From assembly GCA_011033025.1 (NCBI GenBank), contig WFMF01000028.1, positions 124,001 to 188,000 on the forward strand: DNA of 64,000 nt, in the 5' to 3' direction. Made by a program: the position numbers and the translations under genes. The notes under the pieces were generated by a model. It did no database searches. It saw nothing but the letters and a program-made list of their open reading frames with translations, and was not told where the DNA came from. This DNA comes from Beroe forskalii. Taxonomy: Eukaryota > Ctenophora > Nuda > Beroida > Beroidae. The first letter of the stretch is position 1. Every line of letters begins with the position of its first letter. Positions 46,601 through 58,383 of this stretch are shown one piece after another.

Positions 46601-47381
46601 ACGAAGGAAGGGGCGGTACCATCGAATTTAAACTAAACAATTAAAAGCTAAAACGGCACAATAGTCAATACTTCCAAATAAATTAATGTTTCAGAACTGG
46701 AAATTGCACAATTCACAACTACCCCAACTCCCACGGATACCCTATTGTAGAGGGTTATAAATATTTAGGAGGGTAAGAGAAATCCGGGCACAAAACGTTC
46801 CCGTGATGGTATTATGATGAACGTTAAATCACTAAGTTATGTAGTAATCTTATATCACTTATTTCAGCGAGAATCCGAGAGATTTCATGAAATTGCGAAA
46901 TAGTTGATAAAAATACCTCGACTGGTTTATAATTTCATTATAGAATAAATTGACTTGACATTAAAATTATTACTGATAAAAATTAAAATAATGACTGGTT
47001 AACAAGAATATTTTACTATGTTTAAATGCTTAAATGCTTCATATAGTCGCGGGCTTGAATAATAAAATTATCAAAAGTGTGTAAACTGTTGTCATGACCT
47101 ACACACCGCACCCTATCCCAATACTTCCTCGCGTTTTCTGACGGCGCATATTTACATATTTAGTACCATCAATGGTAAGGAGTTCAGGGCACTGCAAGAA
47201 TTTGTCACCCACCGTGTGAAAGCCTGTGGTGCCACCTGCCTTATCAGGACATTATATAAGAGGCATGAATTAGATAGTTGAATGGTCAACTTGGGTACTG
47301 CATAAAATCAGCGAGAAGAGCGTCAACTGAAACACATATTGACATTGGGAAATGCTAAATAAAGTAGACAGCAGCATCTAC

Positions 47382-47536
47382 CTGCTGATTCAGGAAATTA
47401 TTAACTGTTGTAGAGATAAATGTTTGATGCGAATTGACGCATGAAGCAAATTCACTGAAAAAAGGTTTAACTTCACTTTTTAAATTATTGATTGAAGATT
47501 GGCAACAGCAATCAAACAATGAATTGATGAATTGAT
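47382..47536 (-). CDS. Possible extra TRIO-like exon
   Basis: An acceptor with a good pyrimidine tract (TTTATCCGCAG) and donor CAGCAG|GTAGAT bracket an open frame, INSLFDCCCQSSINNLK then QTFISTTVNNFLNQQ, which is helical. Codon use is more AT-rich than in the other exons and the entry phase does not match the exon at 48729. Confidence 0.3.
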
Positions 47537-48728
47537 CTGCGGATAAATTGAAAAAATCCCACACGCATACGATTACAACGCTGTAGCATTTCATAGAACA
47601 CAAAAATACAATAGTACGCAGTGAGAACCTGCCAATACGTAGCTTATGAAATATGAATTTACTTGATCTAGAACGCACTTGACTGGATGAGCGGAGTTCA
47701 AAAAAGAGAAAAACAGTGGTAATAAAATCATATACGAAAGTCTAGAAAGTAGAAATGCAACCAATAAATACTCAGAACCACGCGGAGAATAACAATTCAA
47801 ATACAGTACCGCATAACATAATCGAAGGGTGACAAGAAGAGTTTTATGCTATCATGTTACGCATGTGACGAGTGTCATGAACAGAAGTAATGATAATCAT
47901 AAATAAAATTAATAATTTGTGAAAAGTCTTAGCAGGCCATGTACATGCGACTCCCGCGCGACTCCAACAGATATTGTCATGTCTGTACAGTGTGCATGAC
48001 GAACAAAAATGTAAAACTATCAAAATTTTCTGTTTTACAATTACTCATGACAGTAAAAATAATCGCTGCAATAAATTATAATTCAGAATAAGATTAAAAG
48101 TGACGACAATGGATGACGTCACGTTGAATGAAATACTTGGGAATGTAAATTATTGTACTTTCTCCAACTGATACCCGGTAGATTTAAGCGTCAAAGAAAT
48201 AATTGTGTTGATAACGTGAGAAATTATCCTAGCGCTGGATATCTATAATTTGAGTGAAGTAGATTAAAAACTAGACAACAAGTCTTTCATAGACAGTGTA
48301 AAACACGGTCCAGTTTGATCTATTTTAGACGGTGAACCAGGTAACCTCAGGAACGATTTCCAGAGAGGTCATCACAATAGGGTTTGCTGCAAGAGAGAAG
48401 CACAAATACAGAGGAAAATGATGAACATACCTTTGATTTCAAAAACCGAGTGTTCGATCTAAAAACGGACGGTAACTTGGAAAAGACAAGACCAAACATC
48501 GCTGATAGGGTTACACGACGGAAAAGAGACAAACAGACACTTCACTGACCACTGTCATAACCCCCTGGCAGTGGATACTACGTTACACTGGAGGAAAAAA
48601 GAGAACATGTGCAGGATTTAGTACCTTGACAACCACCAATACCATGCTTGCACTTCGTACAGACAATTAGTACAGATAGTTCATAAAAACGATTCGTACA
48701 GACACTTCGTACAGACAGACACACGTAC

Positions 48729-48845
48729 CTTGAGCTTGTTCATGATTTGCTGCATGTGGGAGAGTCTGGTCCTTAGGATGGAGTCAGGTTGGTTAGCGAG
48801 CAGTGCGGAGATACCAGCAAATACTTGCTCCACGGTATCAAACAG
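48729..48845 (-). CDS. TRIO-like exon: spectrin-type helix
   Basis: LFDTVEQVFAGISALLANQ, then RLSHMQQIMNKLK, with donor CTCAAG|GTACGT. 39 codons, phase 0. Confidence 0.82.
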
Positions 48846-49496
48846 CTAAATAGGGGGAAGTGTGGGTGAGAGGAGACATGGGTACAAAAAGAAGAGAACA
48901 GCTACAGAGGGGAAGTGTGGGTGAGAAGAGACATGGGAACAATAAAATGAGAATTTGAAAAAATATGCGTTGTCACGGAGGATATTAAATTTTCTTGAAA
49001 ATAAAATGAAAGTTCACTAAGTCACCACCTTCGATATTCAATGAAAAAATAACGATTTATAACAATATAGTGCACGTAAATTGAAAATCAATAAAATTTG
49101 TAAACATTGGAACATTTCCAAATTTTGAGTTCCATTAGCAACACAGATTGTAAACAAATAATCCTGCACTAATAAACTAATTACAGTTCACATGATAGGG
49201 GCCAGAGGGTGAGAGTATGGATGGTACAGAGTATGGATGGTACAGTTACAAGGCAATCTAATCTAACTGCAGCTACCCTTGCCAGCAGACATGATAGGGG
49301 TGAGAGAAAGACAATATAATCTAACCAGCTCCTAGCCCTTGCCAGCCCAATCAGGGGGTGAGTGCAATGTACCAGATGCTATGGTCGGAAGTCGTGCATT
49401 ATAAAATAGCCGATTAAGCGCCTTGGTAAAACGTTGTCAATGTGCCATAATAAACCATGATGAGCTTTGCTAATAATTGCCATTTTATTCAACTTC

Positions 49497-49740
49497 TTAA
49501 CCGCGAACAGGACCCTCAGCATCACCAATCACCGGAACGATGCCGTTCGAGAGCGCAAGTGAGCAAACTGTCATGGTTTTGGTAACAAAGTGTCCCACTG
49601 GTTGGAGATCCGGTACTCTATCGAGAGTGGATTTGAACGTTTCTAGACTGAGGCTCATAGTGCATTCGGCAGGTATTATGTTCCAGAGTCGTGGGCCCAT
49701 GACCATTAATGAGTTTTCAAAAGCTAACAGCATGGAATTG
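49497..49740 (-). mobile_element. LINE 3' fragment (reverse-transcriptase ORF tail)
   Basis: The minus frame reads FENSLMVMGPRLWNIIP, then SLETFKSTLDRV. This matches the conserved C-terminal pattern of non-LTR retrotransposon ORF2 proteins: a Ser-Phe/Leu, Gly-Pro-Arg-Leu-Trp-Asn, Leu-Pro, then Phe-Lys block. Only the tail is present, a typical 5'-truncated copy. Confidence 0.65.
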
Positions 49741-50940
49741 CTCTGAATGATACCCGGTGTGCTTATCCTCAGTGTGCCTTATGCCCTCGGTGTGCCCTCA
49801 GTGTGTCCAATTTCTGCCTTGTGCTTTGTTTTTTGCCACAGGTTCAGTTTTATAGGAGTCCAAAAGAAGTACTATAAAAAATGTTAATGTTTCAGAATGC
49901 TCACAATCAACACCCCCAGGGGCCAGAACTTTCTTTTTAAAATAATTTCAGTTAGAATAGGATTTTATGCACAAATTTTAAAATCTAAGGCTATAAGTTT
50001 CTTGATTTCTTAATTGTAAATCAGTGCGGTTTCTTAATTTTTCCGAAATTTTCTAGGCTACATTTCTTGAATTTTTGAGAATCATTGGCTAAGTTCCTCA
50101 CAGACGAGTTCTTATTAAAAATCTGAATGCAGGGCAATTATAAGTTGGATAAGTTGTGTTCGAGTCTCAGACTAAATGGGTTCAATATAATGGCCGTTAA
50201 GGCACGTGGTTTGAAAAGTCGAGAGCGTTGAAATGCCCAGCTGCTCCACCATGTGAATCTTGGTAGACATAAAGGCATTATCAATTAGGGTGGCGTTCCA
50301 AAGAAAATGATGAAAATTCTTGCGTTTCCTGATTGATGTAGATATTGCTGTGTACGTCACAAAGCATCGCATTATTTAGGCTTCAATTTTGTAGAAATTA
50401 ATGAATTTCCTTCGCAAATGCAGGACCAACTTAACATTTCATTTTTCAAATCAAAATTTGCTCGAAACACAGCATCTTCACTTCCTCAGCGGATCTAAGA
50501 GTAACCCATTTTGCATTAAAAAATTGACTCTCGCGCATGCAGTATGGAGGCAAAGGTTTTAACAACAAAGAGATTTCTGTGCCCTCTCTTTACAAATTGC
50601 AACTTTATTAATTGCAAGTTCTCAAAGAATGAAGTAGCCAAAATTTTCCTTGTGTACACTGTGCAACAAAGGAATAAAGTGGTATTTTAGCTTTCCAAGC
50701 GGTTGATTGGCTTGAAAGCACAGTCCAAGGGAATTAAAACAGCTCTCAGATTAAAGCCAACTCCTCGTATAGCATGGCAGTTAATTTAAACTCTCGGTGC
50801 TCAGATACCCTAAAAGCAGGAACTACTAGTACGAAGGATCCATTTACATTGTACGTCATCAATCCACCGTTATGAACAACGATGATGCCATCCCACTGTA
50901 CCATCTACTATTTCTACTATTTTAGTGCGGCTATAACACT

Positions 50941-51016
50941 AAACCTACCTGGGTTAGTTGTTGAGGCTCTGTCTTGCACTGGATGAGCATGGTGTCAAAC
51001 TAACACTAAACCTACC
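50941..51016. repeat. Tandem duplication of exon end and splice donor
   Basis: A unit of about 66 bp, from the last 48 bases of the exon (GACACCATGCTCATCCA onwards) through the donor and 18 bases of intron, is repeated directly. A second intact donor at 50949/50948 lies downstream of the true one. Confidence 0.85.
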
Positions 51017-51135
51017 TGGGTTAGTTGTTGAGGCTCTGTCTTGCATTGGATGAGCATGGTGTCAGTGCCCATGACATCCTCAGGAAGGAGGTCCACTGTC
51101 AGGGACTCCTGAGACTGCTTGAACCGGTTGTGGTA
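51016..51135 (-). CDS. TRIO-like exon: spectrin-type helix
   Basis: YHNRFKQSQESLTVDLLPED, then KTEPQQLTQ, acceptor CCCCCTTCAG, donor CCCAG|GTAGGT. 40 codons, phase 0. The 3' third and donor are duplicated just downstream. Confidence 0.85.
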
Positions 51136-51388
51136 CTGAAGGGGGGAGGGGGAGGTTGTGATACTGAGGGCAGGATGTCAGCCATAGGAATACAAAGAAA
51201 AGTTTAAAGTTAGAATAATTGCAAAACCTTTCTCGTTACAGTCGCTCTGACTATATCACTTTCAAAATTTAAAGGTTTGTTGGCACAAAAACGTAGATTT
51301 ACTGTTAAAACAACGAAGATTGCGGGAAAGGTTTACAGCTAATTAAAAGGTGTAAATATCACGGGGAAATTCCCGGACTTCCCCGCAC

Positions 51389-51526
51389 CTCATCGACCGC
51401 CAGGAAGAACTTCTTGGCGAAGAGGATCTGTTCGTGTTTGGAGGAGAGACGGGAGGAGAAGGAGGACCAGGTGTTGGCGAGCTTATCGTCCTGGAGACTC
51501 TCCACCTTCTCCCTCACTCCAGAAAC
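51389..51526 (-). CDS. TRIO-like exon: spectrin repeat
   Basis: It encodes VSGVREKVESLQDDKLANTW, then SSFSSRLSSKHEQIL, with the helix B/C Trp. Donor GATGAG|GTGCGG. 46 codons, phase 0. Confidence 0.87.
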
Positions 51527-51920
51527 CTGGGATATATCAATTGCTGACCTTATTCAAATTATCTTATCGAGAGGTTGAGACTTAAATGAAGGACCAAGGA
51601 GCAGTTTTTTTGTTTTTGAGGATGAAATTTCGGAAAAAATTTAAAAAAGCACACAACACGTTTGATACTGAAAAGCAAAATGGTACAGACGAATGGCTGC
51701 TGAAGAAGTGAAATTTGCATGGCCGAGGAAAAGGAAACATCAAGTATTTGTGTTAGGAAGTAAAACCTTTATACTCTCTCGAAATCGAATACCAAAGAGT
51801 AAAAGGTGCATTGAAGCATCTTAATGACGACAGTAGACTGTTGATTGGTTTTAAACCCTCCTCACTCTCCAATACCAAAGAATAAAAGGTGGATTGAACC
51901 CTCCTCCCTCTCCAGCTCAC

Positions 51921-52037
51921 CTCGTCCAGGAACGTGGTGAACTCGGCGTAGTACTTCTCTGTCTCCTCCAAACTGCTGCCCGTGTCCGTGTGGTCTTTCA
52001 GGAACTGTTCCCCGATCTCATGTATCCAGCTTTCTAT
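51921..52037 (-). CDS. TRIO-like exon: spectrin repeat helix A
   Basis: IESWIHEIGEQFLKDHTDTG, then EETEKYYAEFTTFLDE, matches the TRIO-type repeat start, a Trp-Ile-His-Glu then a Thr-Gly turn. Acceptor CTTTCTCAG, donor GACGAG|GTGAGC. 39 codons, phase 0. Confidence 0.88.
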
Positions 52038-54571
52038 CTGAGAAAGGGGGGATGGTCATTGCTGAGAAAAGGGGAGGGGAAGGATTGTCAGCAATTGCAA
52101 GAACTAAAGATAAGGGGGAGGGGATGGTCAGCAATTGCAAAGTTATTATTGTACAGCTTTCCATTTGAAAAAGAGGGTAAACCTTTGAAAGCACAATAAT
52201 TATTTGTTAACTATTAAGATTTATAAGATACAGGTTTTAACTACCCTAACTATCAACATTCGACTGAATTACCTAATTATTGTAGAAACTGAACTGCTTG
52301 CACTTTCAATCCAAATGTGAAACTATCAAAAGATTGCATCGTAAAACAAAGATAGAAGCATACTTCAACGAATACATACTCTCATACTCAATACTGTGTT
52401 ATGTGTAGTGTGTACTATCATATTATGCCGCAGACCAGATCAAAAAGTATAATAGACCTCAGCAGTGAATAAATTATTTGAATATCAGATCATTTCTAAT
52501 TTCTATGCTTACGAGTTACGAAGCATGGATGTGTGTTTAACTCCAAACGGGAAGTTTTATTATCGTTCCATCGGCAAATCGGTCAAATAAAGGTTGTAAA
52601 AATTCGTTTGATTTCATAAATCTGTCTATTTGATACCAAGAGATGTTTTTAATAACTAATAATGGCACAGTTTGAACACGCTGCTTCCTGAATAGCTGAA
52701 TCAACGAAATAAGAGGTGTCTATTTTATCAAAAATCAGAATTCAGACCCAAAGAAACCATCAAAAAACGCACAAAAATACTGATATCATCGACCCAATCC
52801 GCAACTAACATGGATTGGTTCCCATGACATCCCATAGACAAAAGGCTGAAAGACAACTGCTATCATATTATTATTCATAATAAATTATGCATGGCTAATT
52901 AACCTTGTTACCACAGAGAACCTGAACTAGCCCCGAGACGCACTGCTATAGAATCAGACAAAGGTCTGAAGAGAGCACCTGCATCTCCTGGCCACACCTT
53001 AGTGCGGTTCAATTAAATTTCACAAAAGGTGCAAAATAATGTGGCTTTGTGTGTTCCAAAGTGGCTGCACATCAAGGCTCAAGCTGTGCAGTGTTGCAAA
53101 ATGCAGTTCGAGTTGCCACACACTCGACCAAAAGCTCGGTGATATTTTCAGTTCCCTCCAACCACACGTAATTGAAAAACATGTAGCGATGTTCCACATC
53201 AAGATTCAAGGGGGCGTCAGGGAAGTCAATTTTCTGGCTTAATTAAACTTAATTAGCGTATAATTGGTGCAGCAAGCACTCAATTTTCAGCTGCAGCTTT
53301 CATGCTCACTTAGATCCATTAAAGCAGCGGATGTCATATCTCAGTCGGCAAAGAAACAGATGGCGACACATGTCTGAACGATTTGGCGATGAATCCCTAT
53401 TCCAACTTCAAAACACTACGGATTTTCAGAGCTGACGAGTGACGAAACAAAAAGGACGAGACGACCTCCTCCTTTATCGGGGAATAGGTTGTCTGAGACA
53501 AATTCTCCTTTTTCGGAGATCAATGACAGCAGTAATGCAATTAACGGGAGAAATCACCTCACATCAGCTTTACTTTAGCTGTGTAATACCCAATGTGATT
53601 TGTATCGTAAATGTATCATTGAATTAGTTAATGATCAAATTCGAGTGTACCAATGATTTCGTAAGAGATCAAATGTACTTATTCAGCAATGAAAATTGGA
53701 TCACACACTTCAAAAAGTAGAGCGTTAATCGAATGAAAACACATTTTCCAGTTAATACGAAGCAGTCTGGCGGCTCTGATATTTAACAATCTTCGGTTTC
53801 ACTTTTCAGGCCACTTTTGACATTGAAATGGAGACCTTGTTACTACTTTACTAGTTCTGTGAAGTTCTGCGACACATGAGTTTATGGGTTTGTTCACATA
53901 ACTTTCTACTAATGGAAAAGGATGTTAACCAGAGGTTTCTGAGGAAGTTCTGTCTGTCAATTTAATGTATTGGTACAAAATACGGTGTTGGATAAAATGG
54001 TAGGGGTTAAATGTTCCTACCTACCCTGATTTGTTAGCGTGGAATACTTTCTGTCCTAATCAAAAATCACTAGAGGATGGGGGATGGAGGGCTTCCGGCA
54101 ACATCAACGTAGATATGGCGCGAAGTGAGGTGATGCCTGCTTTTGGTATCGACGATTACGAAACAAGGATGTGAAAGCGATTCCATTTCATGATAATATA
54201 TCAATTCAACGTTCATCAAAGTATAATGCCGACTTTCTGGACCCCTATAATAGATAGTTCGCGACCTTTTGCAATCATTTTCATCTTCAACATCGGAAGA
54301 TACTCCCAGCTGATACTGACATTGTGATACTGATAGTCGTTGAAAAACCACAAAAAGCCACTATATTACTCTTTCAGCACAAAGGGCAAGCATGATTGAA
54401 GTTTGATTGCTATTCCCTTACACTACGTCATACTGTATTGAGAATATTGATTTTTGACGCTCTTCTATTATGATTCAGATAAATCAAAATAAACAAAGGA
54501 GCGATAAATCAAAATAAAATAAAGGAGCGATTGAGCAACTGAATTGACGGAACTTCAACCGGCCCTTTAAA
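52038..54571. other. TRIO-like intron, no exon recognised
   Basis: The sequence is AT-rich. A minus ORF at 54351-54070 (about 93 codons, with IYYRGPESRHYTLMNVE) looks more protein-like than most but has no ATG, splice or family support. An AACCGGCCCTTT word of the 4-kb repeat family lies at 54557, just upstream of the receptor gene. Confidence 0.35.
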
Positions 54572-54682
54572 ATGGGCAGCATGCGACTTATCTTCTTTTC
54601 TACCGATACTTTATCACCGATTCTTTATCACGGGAACTTTATACAAATTCATTCTTTTTGGGGCAAAAGGCCACACTCCAAG

Positions 54683-56001
54683 ATGACATTGCTACACCTC
54701 AGAGCAGCCATCCTGATAGTTTTCACGGTAACAATCCAGATGACTGAAGCTCAATCAGCTACCAGACATCCATTTGGTAATCAGACGGGGAGCAAAGTAA
54801 CATTTAAACTCGTTGGTAAGTTTGGCCGTGGATCAAACCTTACAGCTGGAATAGTTCTAGCAGGAGTGAATGGTGATGTCGGCACTGTGTGTGCCCGTGA
54901 TCTCGACCAGGTATCAGCACACCTGATCTGCAAAGACCTGGGTCTCGGGAGTGCAGTCGACTGGTTCGGTATATCGCGGTCCTATATGGCTACTAAACAT
55001 GGGTGGAGGGCTATATCGAGGCTAAAGACCGTCCTTGGAGACATCTCCTGTCCTCCTGAGTCTGAAACGTTTGGGAACTGCACTTACCGCGAGGCCACTA
55101 AACCATGCCCCTCAGAACTGGAGAACTGGCTGCTTGAGAGCTCTGCTTTGGAGAGACAGATCGCTGCTCTGGTGTGCAGGCCCAGGGAGGAGGAATGCAA
55201 GTTGAGGGAGAGTAACGGTTTCTTGAAAGAGAGATGCCAGTCGGTGCCGTACCTCTTCGAAGTGTTCAAGTGTGCCACCTCCCCCGGCACCTTCTACAGC
55301 GTCATCCAGTACCACCTGGGTACGGAAACACGCCGGATTACCGCACCGTGTGAGGACGATGCGAGCATCTACCAGGCGTGCGGGCTGACGGAGGACAGCC
55401 GAGTTCTGGACGACATGGCGACACTCTGTTCACAGAGCGTGTGCGCGGCCCCCAACATGACGACATGGAACACGCACCGCGTCCTCGGACTGGAGGAGAT
55501 GTGTAAACAGATGTGGGGGGAGCGGCACCGGGGCGCAGCCCCCTCATTCTCTTGCGTCACGAGCGAGGACGAGTGCGAAGTGTTCTTTAATAGGACCTCG
55601 GCGGAGGTAAGCTCTGGGGTCCAGGAGTGTGACTTGGAGTGTCAGGACTATGGGACAGAGTGTAGGGATGAGGCTGTGTGTAACGGGTATCAGTACGGAG
55701 TGTTCTGTGAAGAGGACGGCGAGCCGAGCTACGTTAGCCCTTTCAAGATCTGCGATGGAAAAGCGGATTGTGACGACATCTCGGACGAAATACGCTGTCA
55801 CGTGGACACTATGGTTGCATACACCAATACGAGCAGCAAAGCAAACCCTGCCATAGAGTGCCACAAGATCCTGCAGCCGGGTCTGGTGCCGATACTCAAC
55901 ATGACGCGTTGCGGCCCCCTCCGGCACTACATGATATGGGGCAGGATCTCATTCTGTCAGCGATTCCTGGACCAGATGAACTGCACTGACCCTGAGAGGG
56001 G
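54683..56001 (+). CDS. SRCR-LDLa-GPCR, N-terminal part
   Basis: Start chosen at 54683 because it opens a clean signal peptide (MTLLHLRAAILIVFTVTIQM). An upstream in-frame ATG at 54572 adds 37 unlikely residues. An SRCR domain follows (GDVGTVCARDLDQVSAHLIC, LGLGSAVDW, LGDISCPP). Next comes a Cys-rich region with N-glycosylation motifs, and a first LDL-receptor class A module ending CDGKADCDDISDEIRC. Frame 2 stays open to 56158, but the coding sense moves to frame 1 near a run of five G at 55998-56002. No introns otherwise. Confidence 0.8.
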
Positions 56002-56045
56002 GTGTTGCAGTGTACGCACGGGGGCTATCCCGTCACTGTTTCAAG
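55998..56045 (+). other. Frame junction in GPCR gene
   Basis: Coding sense shifts from frame 2 to frame 1 here. The simplest explanation is one missing base in the G run at 55998-56002. A GT...AG interval at 56002-56045 (44 nt) would also restore the frame. It is shorter than most animal introns and would remove protein-like Cys-containing text. Confidence 0.65.
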
Positions 56046-58383
56046 AGCTGTGCTGTGTCTGGAGACGGTCGAGCTGTGTGAGGACGGACTGGAGAGGGAG
56101 TGTAGGAGGACTTCTCTGTCGTGTTACCTGCACAAGCACCTGTTGTGTGATGGAGTAGAGGACTGTGAAGATGGGAGTGATGAACAGCAGTGTGGTGATG
56201 TGTTGCAGGAGACTTGCTATCGCAGGTACCGGCATGACACTAAGCTAGGAATACCGATATCCTGGATTAACGATGGAATACAGGACTGTGTGTCAGGAGT
56301 AGACGAGACTGCCGACATCTGGCCGACGTGTCGACTGTCCGCCGACAGCACCCGACAAGTCGTCGACAACACGACGTGTACCGACGTGTTCATGTGCAGC
56401 CAGGGCTCGCTGGACCACATCGAGTTGAGTAGTCTGTGCGACGGTACGGAGGATTGTGGAGAGGAGAGGTCGGTGTGCGCGGCATCCCGCGCCACCCCCC
56501 AAATCCTCACCACTGTAGAGCGAGTGCGGGGTAACGGGTACCTCTCCTACTGCCTGCCCGGCCTCCTCAGCCTGCAGCTCCTCACTTCCCCCTGTCGCAG
56601 TGGGGTGTTCCAGACTCACGGCACCCCGGTGTTTGGGGTACCGCCCCTCATCCTCTCCATCCCTGACACCGCCCTGAACTGCGAGCACATGCACGGAGAA
56701 CAGTACGTGATCCTGAGCTGTATGGACCGCTGTAACGCCCCCTGCCCTCTACAGCCTCTTCGCCATGACTCGTGTCCGGACAACCCCAGCTCGGTGATGA
56801 GTTTGGCGAAGAGCCAGAGTATAGCACAGAGCCAGAGTCTAGCAAAGAGCCAGACTCCGGCACAGCACGCCTTCATCACGAGGGTGGTACGGGAGGGGGC
56901 CGAGTACCACGACAGGGTGTTCTCTTGTAAAACCGGACTGTGTGTAACTTATGACAAGGTGTGCAATCTGGTGGACGATTGTGGAGATGAATCAGATGAG
57001 GCACAGTGTTCTAACTCCTTCAAATGTGCCAAGTCACAGGTGTACATTTCACTGGCAAAACGGTGTGATGAAACTGTTGATTGCATGGATTACTCTGACG
57101 AATGTAACGAGTATTGTGGCAAGGAAATCATCGAAGGGGTTTTCTTCAAGGTTGCCGCCTGGGTTATCGGTATTTTTGCCGTGCTGATGAACCTTGTTTC
57201 GCTATGGAGAGGTTTCTTTGATCCGTGGGTTGAAAACAAAGTCGGCCTTGTGAACCGAGTGTTTAAGATTATGATCAGTATCGGGGACTTCATGACAGGA
57301 GTGTACTTGCTTCTCATAGCAATGGTGGACTCCATGAAGGGACGAGGGGAGTATTGCCAGGGCCAGCTCACCTGGCTGACCAGCAACTCTTGTGCGGCCC
57401 TGGGGATCATTAACAACATGGGGGCGAACATTTCCCTCTTCTCCATGACCTATCTCAGCATCTTCAGGGTCATCACTGTTCAGGTGTGGAACTTGGAAAT
57501 GAAGCTGGTGAAATTAAAAGTGGGTGCAGCAGTCAGTCTGATCGTGGTGACTTCAGCTACCATTGCATGTTTCCCGATCATCGAATTCTTTGAAGATTTC
57601 TTCGTGAATGGCATTGCCTACACCGACATGAGTCTCTTTATCGGACCTGCTGACAAGACACGGCACTTGGCAGTCCTAAGGGCCTACTACGGTAAAATCA
57701 ACCAGGGGGACATGCAGTGGAGGAAGATCAGGAAGCTGCTGAACATGATGTTCACTGATGAGTACGGCAAGGTCCAGGGTCGGAATATACACTTCTACGG
57801 AAATGAGGGGGTGTGCCTCTTCAAGTACTTTGTCAGGAGCAACGACCCCCAACATATCTATGTGTGGGTCATGCTCCTCCTCTACTTCACCTGCTTCCTC
57901 GTCATCAGCTGCTGCTACATCCTTCTCAACCTCAAGGTGAGGCAGAGTGGCAGGGGGCTTCGGAAGATGATGGCAGGGAGTAAGCAGCCAGAAGACCAGC
58001 TGGAACGCGCGACCCTCCGTCTTCAACGCAACATAACCCGGATCATTGTCAGTGACTTTGTGTGCTGGGTGCCCTTTCTGGTGATCTGTGTCCTGCACTC
58101 CAGCTGGACCATAGACGCCACCTTCCTCTACTCTGTCTCCTCTATCGTCATCCTGCCCATCAACTCTCTCATCAACCCCCTCATCTACGATAACTTCATG
58201 GGGCAGTGGTGGAGGGTGGTCAGGGGCAGACTAAAGAAGCTGGTGAGGGGCATACCCCCCCGGGAGGTGAAGGAGGATACACTGGTGGAGGAAAACAACG
58301 AGGCCAGGCAGGCAGAAAACAACGAGGGCAGGCAGGCAGATGGAGAAAGTGAAACGGAAATGGAAGTGGAAGTAATGTTATAG
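56002..58383 (+). CDS. SRCR-LDLa-GPCR, C-terminal part with 7TM domain
   Basis: It continues the receptor in the next frame. Four more LDLa-like modules follow (LCDGVEDCEDGSDEQQC; LCDGTEDC; DCGDESDEAQC; DCMDYSDEC). A seven-helix rhodopsin-class domain starts near 57140. TM2 reads ISIGDFMTGVYLLLIA, very like LGR/relaxin-type receptors. The TM3 end has FRV in place of DRY. TM6 has CWVPF and TM7 NPLIYD. The cytoplasmic tail is acidic with two ENNE(A/G)RQA repeats. Stop TAG at 58381. It is predicted to be a plasma-membrane receptor; the ligand is unknown. It is nested on the opposite strand in an intron of the TRIO-like gene. Confidence 0.85.
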   Translation: MLQCTHGGYPVTVSRAVLCLETVELCEDGLERECRRTSLSCYLHKHLLCDGVEDCEDGSDEQQCGDVLQETCYRRYRHDTKLGIPISWINDGIQDCVSGVDETADIWPTCRLSADSTRQVVDNTTCTDVFMCSQGSLDHIELSSLCDGTEDCGEERSVCAASRATPQILTTVERVRGNGYLSYCLPGLLSLQLLTSPCRSGVFQTHGTPVFGVPPLILSIPDTALNCEHMHGEQYVILSCMDRCNAPCPLQPLRHDSCPDNPSSVMSLAKSQSIAQSQSLAKSQTPAQHAFITRVVREGAEYHDRVFSCKTGLCVTYDKVCNLVDDCGDESDEAQCSNSFKCAKSQVYISLAKRCDETVDCMDYSDECNEYCGKEIIEGVFFKVAAWVIGIFAVLMNLVSLWRGFFDPWVENKVGLVNRVFKIMISIGDFMTGVYLLLIAMVDSMKGRGEYCQGQLTWLTSNSCAALGIINNMGANISLFSMTYLSIFRVITVQVWNLEMKLVKLKVGAAVSLIVVTSATIACFPIIEFFEDFFVNGIAYTDMSLFIGPADKTRHLAVLRAYYGKINQGDMQWRKIRKLLNMMFTDEYGKVQGRNIHFYGNEGVCLFKYFVRSNDPQHIYVWVMLLLYFTCFLVISCCYILLNLKVRQSGRGLRKMMAGSKQPEDQLERATLRLQRNITRIIVSDFVCWVPFLVICVLHSSWTIDATFLYSVSSIVILPINSLINPLIYDNFMGQWWRVVRGRLKKLVRGIPPREVKEDTLVEENNEARQAENNEGRQADGESETEMEVEVML

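Larger units (their letters stand above)
42541..48728. other. TRIO-like intron(s): CRE modules, possible extra exon
   Basis: CRE modules lie at 43614, 44278 and 46109. Possible helical coding text lies at 47536-47382 on the minus strand. A 17-codon segment at 44582-44530 with a decent acceptor and a stop could be an alternative last exon, but its phase fits no neighbour. Otherwise nothing recognisable. Confidence 0.35.
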
